Shown: positions 8,479-19,541 of the stretch, in pieces
Numbering within the stretch: the first letter of the stretch is position 1
Layout: the number at the start of each line of letters is the position of its first letter
Notes under the pieces: generated by a model
What the model saw: the letters and a program-made list of their open reading frames with translations, nothing else
Told to the model about the DNA's origin: nothing
Databases searched by the model: none
Assembly (NCBI GenBank): GCA_902799655.1
Contig: CADCBH010000013.1
Coordinates: 1 to 64,000, forward strand
Source of the DNA: an uncultured Bacteroidales bacterium
Lineage (GTDB): Bacteria > Bacteroidota > Bacteroidia > Bacteroidales > Bacteroidaceae
DNA length: 64,000 nt
Direction of reading: 5' to 3'
Translations under genes and position numbers: made by a program

Positions 8479-8485
8479 GTTTCTG

Positions 8486-9877
8486 CTATTTCTTGGATTG
8501 TTTCTTATATTCTGCCTGCGCCTTCTTGATGAGTTGGCGGAAGGAGGCGTCAGCATGCAAACGGGCCACAAGTCCGCTGGACAGGATACGAGTGGCCTCG
8601 ATGTCCGTAAACCAGTGGTAGCCCACAATGAGGCGGTTGTAGCCATACTCATAGCCACGACGCAGTATCTCGTTCTGACAGTCGGGAGCAACCTCAGCCA
8701 GCGTCAGCGCCTCTGACCATCCCAGGCTGGTATGTCCTGAGGGGAAGCTGCTCTTGCCACGCTCCTTCATCTCGTCGCCAGGCACAAAGGAGGGCTCGCC
8801 AAGCTGTACGAAGGGACGCTTGCGGAAGCGCATCACCTTCAGGCGATCGACCGTCTCGCTGCTCTTCTGCAGCACGGTAGCAATCAGTTGGCAGAGGGCG
8901 GGAGTGGTCTTCTCGTCGATGGTGATACCCATCGCCTCGCCAAAGACCTTCTGCATCATCCTGACGCTGTATTCAGCCTCTTCGGCAGCCTGGCGACCAC
9001 GCTCGGTATAGCGCAGGGGCTTGGCATCCCAATGGCGCAGGACATCGCTGATATAACGATAGCTGGCAGTATCGACGGGGTTGTTGAGGATATTCTCGCC
9101 ATGAGGGACATCGACATTGGCCACGGGGTCGTAGTTGGCTGGGAGGCCCTTCAGACGGGCATATTCAGCACGGGCTGCCATGATATCCTTCTCGAGCTCA
9201 GGATTGTTATGAGCCTGAGCGACAGCGGCAGCAGCACAGTGGTAGCCTGCCATCACGTCGCTCTGCCAGTGGGCACCGGTAATCATACGGTTCTCGCCAA
9301 ACTGGAAGCCACGACGCAGGATGGTGTCCTGCAGGGCTGGCCACATCTCAGCAAAGATGAGCGCTGTGCAGAAGCCAAAAGAGGTATGGCCTGAAGGATA
9401 GGAACCATTGGTGCGCAGGAAGTCGGAATCATACCTCGCCCACAGGGCATCGTTGACACGGACGAAGGGACGGATGCGCATATAGGCCTTCTTGGCTGCC
9501 TCAGTGCTCTGGTTGCCCGTCCAATACGACTTGACCAACAGGCGCGACAAGGCTGGTGTGGCAGTGTCGCTGATGGTGTCGAGCTGTAAGCACTGAGCCA
9601 TCACCATACGCATGGCAGCGGGCTGCCACTCGGACTCGAGATCAGCCTGGAGACCACGAGGGGTGTTGCGCTGGCTCTTACCCCACTGGAACTGGAGCAT
9701 GTCATCGACAAAGGCCACGCTGGACGTGTCGGGAGGTGCTGGCAGGAAGATAGCGGCATTAGCATGGTTCTGCTTGAACACATAGACCGTATCCTTGGCG
9801 GTCTGGGCACATGCCACTTGAACAGCAGCCAACAGGAGGGCTACCATTGCAATGGATTTCATTGTCTTCTGTTTCAT
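8486..9877 (-). CDS. periplasmic phosphatase with two tandem PAP2/class A acid phosphatase domains
   Basis: The protein (about 463 residues) has a signal peptide, MKSIAMVALLLAAVQVACAQ, so it acts in the periplasm. It contains two copies of the vanadium-haloperoxidase/PAP2 active-site set. The first has K-x6-RP (KKAYMRIRP), GSYPSGHTSF and NRMITGAHWQSD; the second has KVMRFRKRP, SSFPSGHTSLGW and NRLIVGYHWFTD. Both keep the lysine, arginine and both histidines, so both could be active. Class A acid phosphatases are normally single-domain (about 250 residues); here an internal duplication has fused two. The start at 9877 (MKQKTMKSIAM) is chosen; 9862 is also possible. It follows dcp by 28 bp on the same strand and likely shares its transcript. 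The substrate is unknown. Confidence 0.88.
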   Translation of the reverse strand: MKQKTMKSIAMVALLLAAVQVACAQTAKDTVYVFKQNHANAAIFLPAPPDTSSVAFVDDMLQFQWGKSQRNTPRGLQADLESEWQPAAMRMVMAQCLQLDTISDTATPALSRLLVKSYWTGNQSTEAAKKAYMRIRPFVRVNDALWARYDSDFLRTNGSYPSGHTSFGFCTALIFAEMWPALQDTILRRGFQFGENRMITGAHWQSDVMAGYHCAAAAVAQAHNNPELEKDIMAARAEYARLKGLPANYDPVANVDVPHGENILNNPVDTASYRYISDVLRHWDAKPLRYTERGRQAAEEAEYSVRMMQKVFGEAMGITIDEKTTPALCQLIATVLQKSSETVDRLKVMRFRKRPFVQLGEPSFVPGDEMKERGKSSFPSGHTSLGWSEALTLAEVAPDCQNEILRRGYEYGYNRLIVGYHWFTDIEATRILSSGLVARLHADASFRQLIKKAQAEYKKQSKK

Positions 9878-9905
9878 AGGTACTCGTATTGTTCTTGATG
9901 GTTTT

Positions 9906-12035
9906 TTACAAGCCTCTCGCCTTGAGCAGGCTGGCAGCATCGGGCTGCTGCATACCCGTAAAGTCGGTAAACATCTGCATGAGGTCGCCCGTATTGCCTC
10001 GACTCAGAATCTTGTCGCACAGCTCCTGACCCGTCTCGGGCTTCAAAGCACCACGACGGGCAAAGACATCAGCGATATTGACAGCGAGCACCTCAGTCCA
10101 CAGATAGCTGTAATAGCCTGCTGCATAGCCACCACCCCACACATGATTGAAATAGCTGGTATAGTAGCGGGGAGGTATCTGGGCATCGAGCAGTCCGACC
10201 TGCTTCAACGCCTCTGTCTCGAAGGCCAGGGCATTATCGGCAGTGGGGATTTCTTTCGACGAGAGCATGTGCCAGGCGAGGTCGATACAGGTGGCAGCGA
10301 GGTTCTCGCCCAACGAGTAGGCTGTCTGGAAGGTGATGCTCTTCAGCATGCGCTCCTTGAGTTCGGCAGGCATGGCCTCGCCCGTCTTACAATGGCGGGC
10401 ATAGTGGTCGAAGACCTCGGGAATGGAGGCAAAGGACTCGTTGAACTGTGAGGGCATCTCGACGAAGTCGCGGGCGACGCTGGTACCACTGAGCGAGTTG
10501 TACTGGCAGTCGGAAAGGATGCCATGGAGGGCATGTCCGAACTCGTGGAACAATGTCGTTACCTCGTCCCAAGTGAGCAGTGAGGGCTGTCCCTCGGGGG
10601 CTTTGGCATTGTTGCAGACATTGAAGATGATGGGCAACTCGTGGCGCTGGCGACTCTGCTTCTGGAAGCCATCCATCCACGCACCGCCCCGCTTGGTGGG
10701 ACGACGGTAGTAGTCGCAATAGAACAGTGCCTTCTCCTTGCCATTCTTGTCGAAGACCTCGAAGACCCTCATATCAGGATGGTAGGTGGGGATATCGGTA
10801 CGCTCCTTGAAAGTGAGGCCATAGACGCGATTGGCAGCATAGAAGACGCCATTGATCAATACGCTGTCAACATTGAAATAAGGCTTTACCTCGTCGTCGC
10901 TGATAGCCAGCAGCTCTTTCTTCATCTTGGCAGAATAGTAGAAGCGATCGTAGGGCTGCAACTGGAAATCAGCACCCTGCGTCTTGCGTGCAAAGGCCTC
11001 GATATCCTTGGTCTCAGCCTGTGCCTTGGGCGTATATTGGCGAATGAGATTCTTCAAGAAGGCATAGACATTCTCTGGGGTCTTTGCCATCGTCTTCTCC
11101 AACGAGTAGGAGGCGTAGTTGGGATAGCCCATAATCTCAGCCTGTTCGGCACGCAACTTGGCAATCTCGACAACAAGGGGGAACGTGTTGTACTTGCCTG
11201 TTCCGTCAGCACGATGGATGGAGGCCTCATAGACCTTCTTGCGCAGCTCACGATTGTCGAGGCTGGACAGGAGCGCCTGTTGGGTGGTATTGACGATAAC
11301 GATGGCGTAGGGAGCCTTTCCACCCCTACTCTCGGCATCCTTGGCACACTGGGCGATATCTGCCTCGCTGAGACCTGCCAGGTCTTCCTTCTTGTCAACC
11401 CATACCACAGCATCATTGGTGGCAGCGGGCACCATATCGCCCCACTGGGTCTGCAGCTCGGAGATACGCAGGTTGATCTCCTTCATGCGAGCCATCTTGT
11501 CGTCGGGCAACAGGGCACCACAGCGTACAAAGTACTTGTAGGTCTCCTCTAACAGCTTCTGGTCTTCACCCTGCAAGGTGGCGTGGTCGCGATCATAGAC
11601 CTGGCGGATACGCTCGAAGAGGGCCTTGTTGAACGATATCTCGTTGTCAAGGTCGGTCAGCATGGGCTGTACCTTCTTCTCTATCTCGCTAATCTCGTCC
11701 GTCTTGTCAGCCTCAACAATGGCAAAGAAGGTACGGGCAACACGATCGAGGGTCTTACCGCTCTCCTCGAAAGCGAGGATGGTATTCTCGAAGGTAGCAG
11801 AGTCTTTGTTCTCTACAATCTGGGCGATTTCATCGCGTTTCTGCTGGATGGCAGCCTCGAAGGCTGGCAGATAGTCGGTGGGCTGTATCTTGCTGAAGTC
11901 GGGAGCGCCATATGGTAAGGTGCTCGTCTCGAGCAGAGGATTCTCGCGCTGGGCTTGTGTACAACTGGTCAGTGGCATCATAGAAGTCGATAGCATAGCT
12001 GCTGATACGCCAAGGGTCATCAATTTCTTCTTCAT
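9906..12035 (-). CDS. dcp: M3-family peptidyl-dipeptidase (Dcp-like), lipoprotein
   Basis: This is a zinc metallopeptidase of family M3, which removes dipeptides from the C-terminus of oligopeptides. The product is about 709 residues, as expected. The catalytic zinc motif HEFGHALHG lies at about residue 495, and the downstream segment GTSVARDFVEMPSQF is typical of Dcp/oligopeptidase A enzymes. The N-terminus MKKKLMTLGVSAAMLSTSM ends in a lipobox (LTSC), so the enzyme is probably tethered in the cell envelope. The ATG at 12035 is preferred over an upstream GTG at 12047. The gene lies 20 bp after the kinase-like gene and 28 bp before the phosphatase, all on the minus strand. Confidence 0.92.
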   Translation of the reverse strand: MKKKLMTLGVSAAMLSTSMMPLTSCTQAQRENPLLETSTLPYGAPDFSKIQPTDYLPAFEAAIQQKRDEIAQIVENKDSATFENTILAFEESGKTLDRVARTFFAIVEADKTDEISEIEKKVQPMLTDLDNEISFNKALFERIRQVYDRDHATLQGEDQKLLEETYKYFVRCGALLPDDKMARMKEINLRISELQTQWGDMVPAATNDAVVWVDKKEDLAGLSEADIAQCAKDAESRGGKAPYAIVIVNTTQQALLSSLDNRELRKKVYEASIHRADGTGKYNTFPLVVEIAKLRAEQAEIMGYPNYASYSLEKTMAKTPENVYAFLKNLIRQYTPKAQAETKDIEAFARKTQGADFQLQPYDRFYYSAKMKKELLAISDDEVKPYFNVDSVLINGVFYAANRVYGLTFKERTDIPTYHPDMRVFEVFDKNGKEKALFYCDYYRRPTKRGGAWMDGFQKQSRQRHELPIIFNVCNNAKAPEGQPSLLTWDEVTTLFHEFGHALHGILSDCQYNSLSGTSVARDFVEMPSQFNESFASIPEVFDHYARHCKTGEAMPAELKERMLKSITFQTAYSLGENLAATCIDLAWHMLSSKEIPTADNALAFETEALKQVGLLDAQIPPRYYTSYFNHVWGGGYAAGYYSYLWTEVLAVNIADVFARRGALKPETGQELCDKILSRGNTGDLMQMFTDFTGMQQPDAASLLKARGL

Positions 12036-12055
12036 AAGGGTTCTCACAATGTTTG

Positions 12056-12691
12056 TTAGCCAATATATGCCAATATCAGATTGGCAACCTCTTCCTCAGT
12101 CTTGCCATCCATACTAATCACCAGGTCGTAGTTGCGCGTGTCGTAGCGTGACGTTTTGGCATAGTTGTTCACATAGTCCTCACGCATCTTGTCAACCTTT
12201 TCGATGGTTTTGATGGCTTCATCCCTACTCATCTTCTGCTTGCGCATAACACGCTCGATACGATGCTCCATCGATGCCTGAATGAGGATGCTCAGATGGT
12301 TGGGATGACCACTCAAGACAAAGAAGGCGGAACGACCTGCTATCACGCACGACTCTTCTTCGGCAATGCCCAACAGGATATTCTTCTCCGTCTTGTAGAT
12401 GGCCTCAGTGGTCAGCAGGTCTGCATCAGAACCGACATAGTAATCGAACTCGTTTGCTGCATCTTCGCCAACAATCAATATACGCTTGAAGTCAGACCAC
12501 CAGCTACGATTGCGGCTCTTCAGACGTTCTATCTCGTCAGTACTCAACTTGTACTTATCCTCTAAAACCTTGATAACGGCCTTGTCGTAGAAAGAAACGT
12601 CTAATTTCTCAGCTATGATACGACCAACGGTACGACCACCGCTACCCAGCTCACGATTGATCGTGATGACAAACTTCTCATTTTTGTTCAT
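12056..12691 (-). CDS. cytidylate kinase-like family protein
   Basis: The 211-residue protein has FVITINRELGSGGRTVGRIIAEKL at its start (split here into its P-loop-like core, GSGGRTVG), which matches the cytidylate kinase-like family found widely in Bacteroidota, separate from canonical Cmk. The segment FYDKAVIKVLEDKYKLS and a middle CVIAGRSAFFVL also fit the family. An arginine-rich lid region RVMRKQKMSRDEAIKTI follows. The physiological substrate is not settled by sequence; nucleotide phosphorylation is a family inference. It is the first gene of a probable minus-strand operon with dcp and the phosphatase; a promoter box lies upstream at 12751-12758. Confidence 0.85.
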   Translation of the reverse strand: MNKNEKFVITINRELGSGGRTVGRIIAEKLDVSFYDKAVIKVLEDKYKLSTDEIERLKSRNRSWWSDFKRILIVGEDAANEFDYYVGSDADLLTTEAIYKTEKNILLGIAEEESCVIAGRSAFFVLSGHPNHLSILIQASMEHRIERVMRKQKMSRDEAIKTIEKVDKMREDYVNNYAKTSRYDTRNYDLVISMDGKTEEEVANLILAYIG

Positions 12692-12750
12692 ACCTCTTAT
12701 ATTCGTTTTTAGTTAATGACACTATTACTCATCAAAAGAACTTTAAAGTG

Positions 12751-12758
12751 CAAATATA
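12751..12758 (-). promoter_or_regulatory. -7 promoter box (TATATTTG) for the kinase-dcp operon
   Basis: On the minus strand this reads TATATTTG, fitting TAnnTTTG, about 60 bp before the start at 12691. Confidence 0.6.
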
Positions 12759-12822
12759 ATAATTAATACGTACACTTCAAGGCTTCGTTAAGAAAAATTA
12801 ATCTTTGCTACAAAAAGAAAGA

Positions 12823-12841
12823 GCGGACAATCAATGCCCGC
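12823..12841 (-). terminator. probable terminator downstream of bcp
   Basis: On the minus strand GCGGGCA pairs with TGTCCGC (7 bp with one G-T), followed by TCTTTCTTTTT. It lies about 90 bp after the bcp stop at 12933. Confidence 0.6.
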
Positions 12842-12932
12842 CCTAAAAATGTAGGTATTCATCAACTAGAATGTGAAAGCTAAAGAAAGACCCATTCGAT
12901 CAATCTTTCAGTGGCAAATATTCAAAGAATTA

Positions 12933-13385
12933 TTACCGCTGCAGAATCTGTTGGGCATGCTCCTTGGTCTTCACCTGCTTGCCTGCAAATATCTGTTCGA
13001 TGATGCCTTCTTCATTGATGATAAAGGTGGTGCGGATGGTGCCCTCCGTCTTCTTGCCATACATCATCTTCTCACCCCAGGCACCCATGGCCTGCAGCAG
13101 CGTCTTATCGACATCAGCAATCAGTGGGAAGGGCAATTCATGCTTCTCCTTGAATTTGACGTGGGAGGCTGCAGAGTCCTTGCTGACACCTACCACCTCG
13201 TAGCCTGAACCCTGCAGTTCGCCATAGTGGTCGCGGAGGCTGCAGGCCTCAGCGGTACAACCGCTGGTATTGTCCTTCGGATAGAAATACAGCACCAGCT
13301 TACGTCCCTTGTAATCACTCAGACGGATGTCCCGTCCCTGCTCGTCTTTGCCCAAAATCTCGGGTGCCTTGTCTCCAATATTCAT
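12933..13385 (-). CDS. bcp: thioredoxin-dependent peroxiredoxin (Bcp/PrxQ)
   Basis: This cytoplasmic thiol peroxidase reduces hydrogen and organic peroxides using thioredoxin. The 150-residue product has the family core YFYPKDNTSGCTAEACSLRD, with the peroxidatic cysteine in SGCT and the resolving cysteine five residues later, the classic atypical 2-Cys PrxQ spacing. GDKAPEILGKDEQG at the N-terminus also fits. It has its own promoter box at 13421-13428 and is separate from the frd genes, whose terminator lies just upstream at 13458-13480. Confidence 0.95.
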   Translation of the reverse strand: MNIGDKAPEILGKDEQGRDIRLSDYKGRKLVLYFYPKDNTSGCTAEACSLRDHYGELQGSGYEVVGVSKDSAASHVKFKEKHELPFPLIADVDKTLLQAMGAWGEKMMYGKKTEGTIRTTFIINEEGIIEQIFAGKQVKTKEHAQQILQR

Positions 13386-13420
13386 ATGCTATAGTGTTTT
13401 TAAGATTGTTTTTATAGGCG

Positions 13421-13428
13421 CAAAGATA
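13421..13428 (-). promoter_or_regulatory. bcp promoter -7 box (TATCTTTG)
   Basis: It reads TATCTTTG on the minus strand, 36 bp before the bcp start codon. A TTTG lies about 20 bp further upstream, within the T-run of the frd terminator. Confidence 0.7.
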
Positions 13429-13457
13429 CGAAACTTTTCGAAAAAACAAAAAAGAAT

Positions 13458-13480
13458 GCCACAGATTTCTTCTCTGTGGC
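13458..13480 (-). terminator. terminator of the frd operon
   Basis: An 8-bp stem (GCCACAGA/TCTGTGGC) is followed on the minus strand by ATTCTTTTTTGTTTTTT. It lies about 34 bp beyond the frdB stop. Confidence 0.8.
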
Positions 13481-13513
13481 GCTCTTATAATATATTAAGG
13501 TGTAAACCTTCGT

Positions 13514-14252
13514 TTAGTCTGCCAGCTTAGCCTTGATCATCTCGCGGTTCAGGCGAGCGATGTTGGCGATGGTCTCGTTCTTCGGGCAGACAGCCTCGCA
13601 AGCGCGGGTGTTGGTGCAGTTACCAAAGCCGAGCTCGTCCATCTTGGCAATCATGTTCTTCACACGACGGGCAGCCTCTACGCGACCCTGTGACCTTAGA
13701 AGATACGAAGAGCATGGCAGAACCGTTCTTACAAGCTGCAACACAAGCGCCACAGCCAATGCAAGAAGCGCAGTCCATAGCCTCGTCAGCATCCTCCTTA
13801 GGAATGAGGATAGCGTTGGCATCCTGAGCCTGACCAGTGCGGATCGTGGTATAGCCACCAGCCTGGATAATCTTATCGAAGGCGTTGCGGTCAACCATAC
13901 AGTCCTTGATCACAGGGAAGGCTGCTGAGCGCCAAGGCTCAACGGTGATGACGTCGCCATCGTTGAAACGACGCATGTACAACTGACAGGTGGTAGCACC
14001 ACGCTCTGTCAAGCCATGAGGTGTACCGTTAATATACAGAGAGCACATACCGCAGATACCCTCGCGGCAGTCGTGGTCGAACACGAAAGGCTCCTTGCCT
14101 TCGTTGATGAGCTCCTCGTTCAGGATGTCGAGCATCTCCAGGAATGAGGTATCATCGGGGATATCCTTCATCTCGTGGGTGTCGAAATGACCAGCGTCCT
14201 TGGGGCCGTTCTGGCGCCAGAACTTTATTGTAAATGAAATATTCTTTGCCAT
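13514..14252 (-). pseudogene. frdB: fumarate reductase/succinate dehydrogenase iron-sulfur subunit, frameshifted by a ~20-nt deletion
   Basis: This subunit carries electrons between the membrane cytochrome and the flavoprotein. The upstream frame (from 14252) encodes the [2Fe-2S] site [11 protein letters not shown]...ATTC and the [4Fe-4S] site [11 protein letters not shown], and the downstream frame encodes the third cluster motif [12 protein letters not shown] and the C-terminus. The frames change near 13691-13693, directly after the residues LFVSSKV. Relatives have about seven residues (a KVSQxALLPQGRVEA-like segment) where this sequence jumps from KV straight to QGRVEA in another frame, which fits a loss of about 20 nt; restoring it gives about 252 residues, the normal size. 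As written, the product would lack the third cluster. Assembly error is a serious alternative, because frdA and frdC are intact. Confidence 0.85.
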
Positions 14253-14258
14253 ACCTAA

Positions 14259-16238
<1,980 letters not shown>

Positions 16239-16263
16239 AATTCTGATAATTTACAATTGATAA

Positions 16264-17013
16264 TTACTTGCAGCACTCAGCAGCCTCTTTACAGCAATCC
16301 ATAGCCTGTTGGCAGCAGTCAGCATCAGCACAGTTCAGTGAAGGAGCACATCCAAAGGCAAAGCACAATACAACAGCTAAGAAGCCAAGCATGAGCACAC
16401 TCACATAGATGTTACCAATACACATCCAGCGCTTCAACCAAATCTTACCACTTACACCAAGCGTCTGCATAGCAGACCAGAAGCCATGAGAGAGGTGGAA
16501 CCAAATGGCAACGAGCCAGATGACGTAGAGCACTACAAATACAGGATTTGAGAATGTTACCTTAATCCAGCCAAAGCCGTCTGTAGGACTGATGGCAGGC
16601 ATAGCACCGATAATCTCTGCGAACATCATGTTGTACCAGAAATTCCACAAATGGAGCAACAGACCACCCAGGATGATGATACCCAGTACGAGCATGTTCT
16701 TGGATGCCCACTCCACCTTGCCAGATTTTACCGTAGTAGCAACATCATAACGACTCTTGCCACGAGCGGTAAGGTTCTGTGCGGTCAGGATGAACGCAAA
16801 AACGATGTGAATCACAGCTAGGGCAGCCAGACCAAGTGTAGCCACAATGGCATACCAGTTGGCACCCAGCATTTCGCAAATCATGTTGTAAGCCTTACCA
16901 GAGAATAGCGCAACAATGTTCATACATCCATGGAACGTCAAGAACAAAATCAGCGCAACACCCGTAACGGACATTACAACCTTACGACCAATTGATGAAT
17001 TGATTAACCACAT
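16264..17013 (-). CDS. frdC: fumarate reductase/succinate dehydrogenase cytochrome b subunit with cysteine-rich tail
   Basis: This membrane anchor binds heme b and exchanges electrons with menaquinone. From the ATG at 17013 it is 249 residues with five hydrophobic segments (about residues 12-35, 60-85, 105-128, 150-178 and 200-225) and histidines in FHGCMNI, LLHLWNF and WFHLSHGFW that fit diheme b-type subunits. The start at 17013 (MWLINSSIGRKVVMS) is chosen because a longer reading to 17091 would begin at or before the transcription start. Unusually, the C-terminus after the last membrane helix carries nine cysteines in about 28 residues (GCAPSLNC, then CADADCCQQAMDCCKEAAE, then CCK). The function of that tail is unknown. 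Confidence 0.92.
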   Translation of the reverse strand: MWLINSSIGRKVVMSVTGVALILFLTFHGCMNIVALFSGKAYNMICEMLGANWYAIVATLGLAALAVIHIVFAFILTAQNLTARGKSRYDVATTVKSGKVEWASKNMLVLGIIILGGLLLHLWNFWYNMMFAEIIGAMPAISPTDGFGWIKVTFSNPVFVVLYVIWLVAIWFHLSHGFWSAMQTLGVSGKIWLKRWMCIGNIYVSVLMLGFLAVVLCFAFGCAPSLNCADADCCQQAMDCCKEAAECCK

Positions 17014-17078
17014 AAAAAATGATATTAAATTAATAATAAATAATCGATAATTAGGTACGCGTAGGCACATTGTGGCTA

Positions 17079-17086
17079 CAAAATTA
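17079..17086 (-). promoter_or_regulatory. frd operon promoter -7 box (TAATTTTG)
   Basis: It reads TAATTTTG on the minus strand, giving a leader of about 60 nt to the frdC start at 17013. It diverges from the yraN promoter 70 bp away. Confidence 0.7.
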
Positions 17087-17153
17087 CGCAAAATTTATGA
17101 ATTTCGCAAACGTTTTCATTAGAAAATATGCAATTTATACAAAATTTTATTAG

Positions 17154-17161
17154 TAACTTTG
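17154..17161 (+). promoter_or_regulatory. yraN-mnmG promoter -7 box (TAACTTTG)
   Basis: TAACTTTG fits TAnnTTTG, 27 bp before the ATG at 17188. This position argues against a longer reading starting at 17128. Confidence 0.75.
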
Positions 17162-17187
17162 CAAGCAAAACAAAAGAAAATCACTTT

Positions 17188-17541
17188 ATGGCATCACATA
17201 ACGAGTTAGGAAAGTGGGGCGAAGACGTTGCTACCGAGTATCTGGAACGCCAGGGATATATCATCTTGGAGCGTGACTGGAAATCGGGGCATCGTGACCT
17301 GGACATCATTGCAAGGAATGGAGATACCATTGTTTTTGTAGAAGTTAAGACACGTCGAAATAAGATATTTACTGATCCAGAAACAGCTGTTAACTTCCAA
17401 AAGATTCGCAACCTTCAAGCTGCCGCTAATCACTATGTCAAATACAGACATATCGACAACCCTATCCGCTTTGACCTCGTGACTGTGGTAGGTACTAAAG
17501 ACATAACACCAGAGATAGAACATACAATAGACGTTTTCTAA
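17188..17541 (+). CDS. YraN/UPF0102 family endonuclease-like protein
   Basis: The 117-residue product matches the UPF0102 family, small cytoplasmic proteins with a restriction-endonuclease-like fold and an uncertain role. Visible motifs are NELGKWGEDVATEYLE at the N-terminus, the catalytic-type aspartate in HRDLDIIARNGDTIVFVEVKTRR (D followed by ExK), and the C-terminal RFDLVTVVG. The ATG at 17188 fits both the family start and the upstream promoter. It is followed by mnmG after 5 bp, so the two are co-transcribed. Confidence 0.88.
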   Translation: MASHNELGKWGEDVATEYLERQGYIILERDWKSGHRDLDIIARNGDTIVFVEVKTRRNKIFTDPETAVNFQKIRNLQAAANHYVKYRHIDNPIRFDLVTVVGTKDITPEIEHTIDVF

Positions 17542-17546
17542 ATAAG

Positions 17547-19475
17547 ATGATATTAAAATACGACGTAATAGTGATTGGAGGTGGTCATGCTGGTTGTGAG
17601 GCTGCAACAGCCTCTGCTAACATGGGGGCACGAACATGTCTTGTCACTATGGATATGAACAAGATAGCACAAATGTCTTGCAATCCGGCTATTGGTGGTA
17701 TTGCCAAAGGACAGATTGTGCGCGAGATAGATGCCTTAGGTGGACAGATGGGACTGGTCACAGATGCCACAGCCATCCAATTTCGCATGCTCAACCGCTC
17801 CAAAGGTCCTGCTGTATGGAGTCCACGTGCACAATGTGACAGGGGGAAGTTTATCTGGAAGTGGCGCTCGATGCTAGATGCTACGCCTAACCTCGACATC
17901 TGGCAGGACCAAGCTGATGAATTGCTAGTTGAGGAGGTTAAGCCTGTTGCGATGGTATCGCAACATGTTAAACAAGTCGTTGGTGTCAAGACAATCTGGG
18001 GTGCAGAAATTAGAGCCAAGTGTGTCATCATCACTGCTGGCACATTCCTCAACGGATTACTACATATCGGGCGCAAGATGGTCGCTGGCGGACGAATCGC
18101 AGAGCCTGCTGTTCCCCATTTCACAGAAAGTATCACACGTCATGGAATACGTTCTGCACGAATGAAAACGGGAACCCCAGTTCGTATCGACAAGCGCAGC
18201 ATACATTTCGAAGATATGGAACGACAGGATGGCGAGAACGGATACTATAAGTTCTCCTATTTGGGAGAACCGCGCCCCCTGCAGCAATTACCGTGTTGGG
18301 TATGTTACACCAACCCTGAGGTTCATGAGACCCTACTTGGAGGACTGGCAGATTCGCCTTTATATAATGGTCAGATTAAATCCATTGGCCCTAGATACTG
18401 TCCATCAATTGAAACGAAACTCGTCACCTTCCCTGAACGTCCACAACACCTTCTCTTTTTGGAACCGGAAGGCGAAGACACCAACGAGATGTATCTCAAC
18501 GGCTTTTCATCAAGTCTACCTATGGACGTACAGATAGAAGCGCTGAAGAAAATCCCTGCCCTAAGAGACTTAAAGGTCTATCGTCCTGGCTATGCCATAG
18601 AGTACGATTTCTTTGACCCAACACAATTAAAGCATTCGTTGGAATCGAAGGTCATTAGCGGATTGTTTATGGCAGGACAGGTGAATGGCACGACTGGCTA
18701 TGAAGAGGCTGGAGGCCAAGGAACGTTGGCAGGTATTAATGCCGCGCTGATGGCTGGTCGTGTGTGTGGCGATTCAGTCGCCACAACCCCAACCTTCGAG
18801 CTGAAGCGTGACGAAGCCTACATTGGCGTGCTGATAGATGATCTCGTGACAAAAGGTGTGGATGAACCTTATCGGATGTTTACTTCAAGGGCGGAATATA
18901 GAATACTGTTGAGACAGGATGATGCTGATGCGCGTCTGACGGAGAAAGCCTACGAACTGGGCATTGCCAAACGCGACCGTTACGACTGGTGGGTAGAAAA
19001 GAAAGAAGCCATCGAAAGAATCGAGGAATTCTGTCGCACTTATGCCATCAAACCAAAACTGGTCAATGGTGCTTTGGAAGCCGCTGGCTCTACCCCACTC
19101 GTCTATGGCTGTAAGTTGGAAGACTTGGTGGCGCGTCCGGAACTGAACTTTGAAAAGCTACAAGAAATCGTGCCAGCATTCCGTGAGGTTATCGAACAGC
19201 TACCCAACAGAAAAGAAGAAATAGCCGAAGCTGCCGAGATACATATCAAATATAAAGGTTACATCGAACGCGAACGAATGGTAGCAGAAAAGATGCACCG
19301 TTTGGAGAATATTAAAATAAAAGGTAAGTTCGACTATCCTCATCTGACAGCCATCTCTACGGAGGCTCGACAGAAATTAGAAAAGATTCAGCCCGAAACT
19401 TTGGCGCAAGCAAGCAGAATTCCTGGTGTAAGTCCGAGCGATATTAATGCGATGCTGGTGCTATTGGGAAGATAA
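17547..19475 (+). CDS. mnmG: MnmG (GidA), tRNA U34 carboxymethylaminomethyl modification enzyme
   Basis: MnmG is the FAD-binding partner of MnmE; together they modify the wobble uridine of several tRNAs. The 642-residue product starts with DVIVIGGGHAGCEAATASA, has CNPAIGGIAKGQIVREIDALGG, and contains the GQVNGTTGYEEAGGQG segment, all diagnostic. The length is slightly above the usual 620-630. In many bacteria the gene lies near the replication origin, which fits the parS and oriC candidates close by. The downstream gap to apt carries a parS-type site at 19542-19557. Confidence 0.96.
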   Translation: MILKYDVIVIGGGHAGCEAATASANMGARTCLVTMDMNKIAQMSCNPAIGGIAKGQIVREIDALGGQMGLVTDATAIQFRMLNRSKGPAVWSPRAQCDRGKFIWKWRSMLDATPNLDIWQDQADELLVEEVKPVAMVSQHVKQVVGVKTIWGAEIRAKCVIITAGTFLNGLLHIGRKMVAGGRIAEPAVPHFTESITRHGIRSARMKTGTPVRIDKRSIHFEDMERQDGENGYYKFSYLGEPRPLQQLPCWVCYTNPEVHETLLGGLADSPLYNGQIKSIGPRYCPSIETKLVTFPERPQHLLFLEPEGEDTNEMYLNGFSSSLPMDVQIEALKKIPALRDLKVYRPGYAIEYDFFDPTQLKHSLESKVISGLFMAGQVNGTTGYEEAGGQGTLAGINAALMAGRVCGDSVATTPTFELKRDEAYIGVLIDDLVTKGVDEPYRMFTSRAEYRILLRQDDADARLTEKAYELGIAKRDRYDWWVEKKEAIERIEEFCRTYAIKPKLVNGALEAAGSTPLVYGCKLEDLVARPELNFEKLQEIVPAFREVIEQLPNRKEEIAEAAEIHIKYKGYIERERMVAEKMHRLENIKIKGKFDYPHLTAISTEARQKLEKIQPETLAQASRIPGVSPSDINAMLVLLGR

Positions 19476-19541
19476 TGGTTGCTATGGCATAGCATTGCGC
19501 GCCACACTCCGACCTTTAGGTGGGAGAACATACGGAACGGA

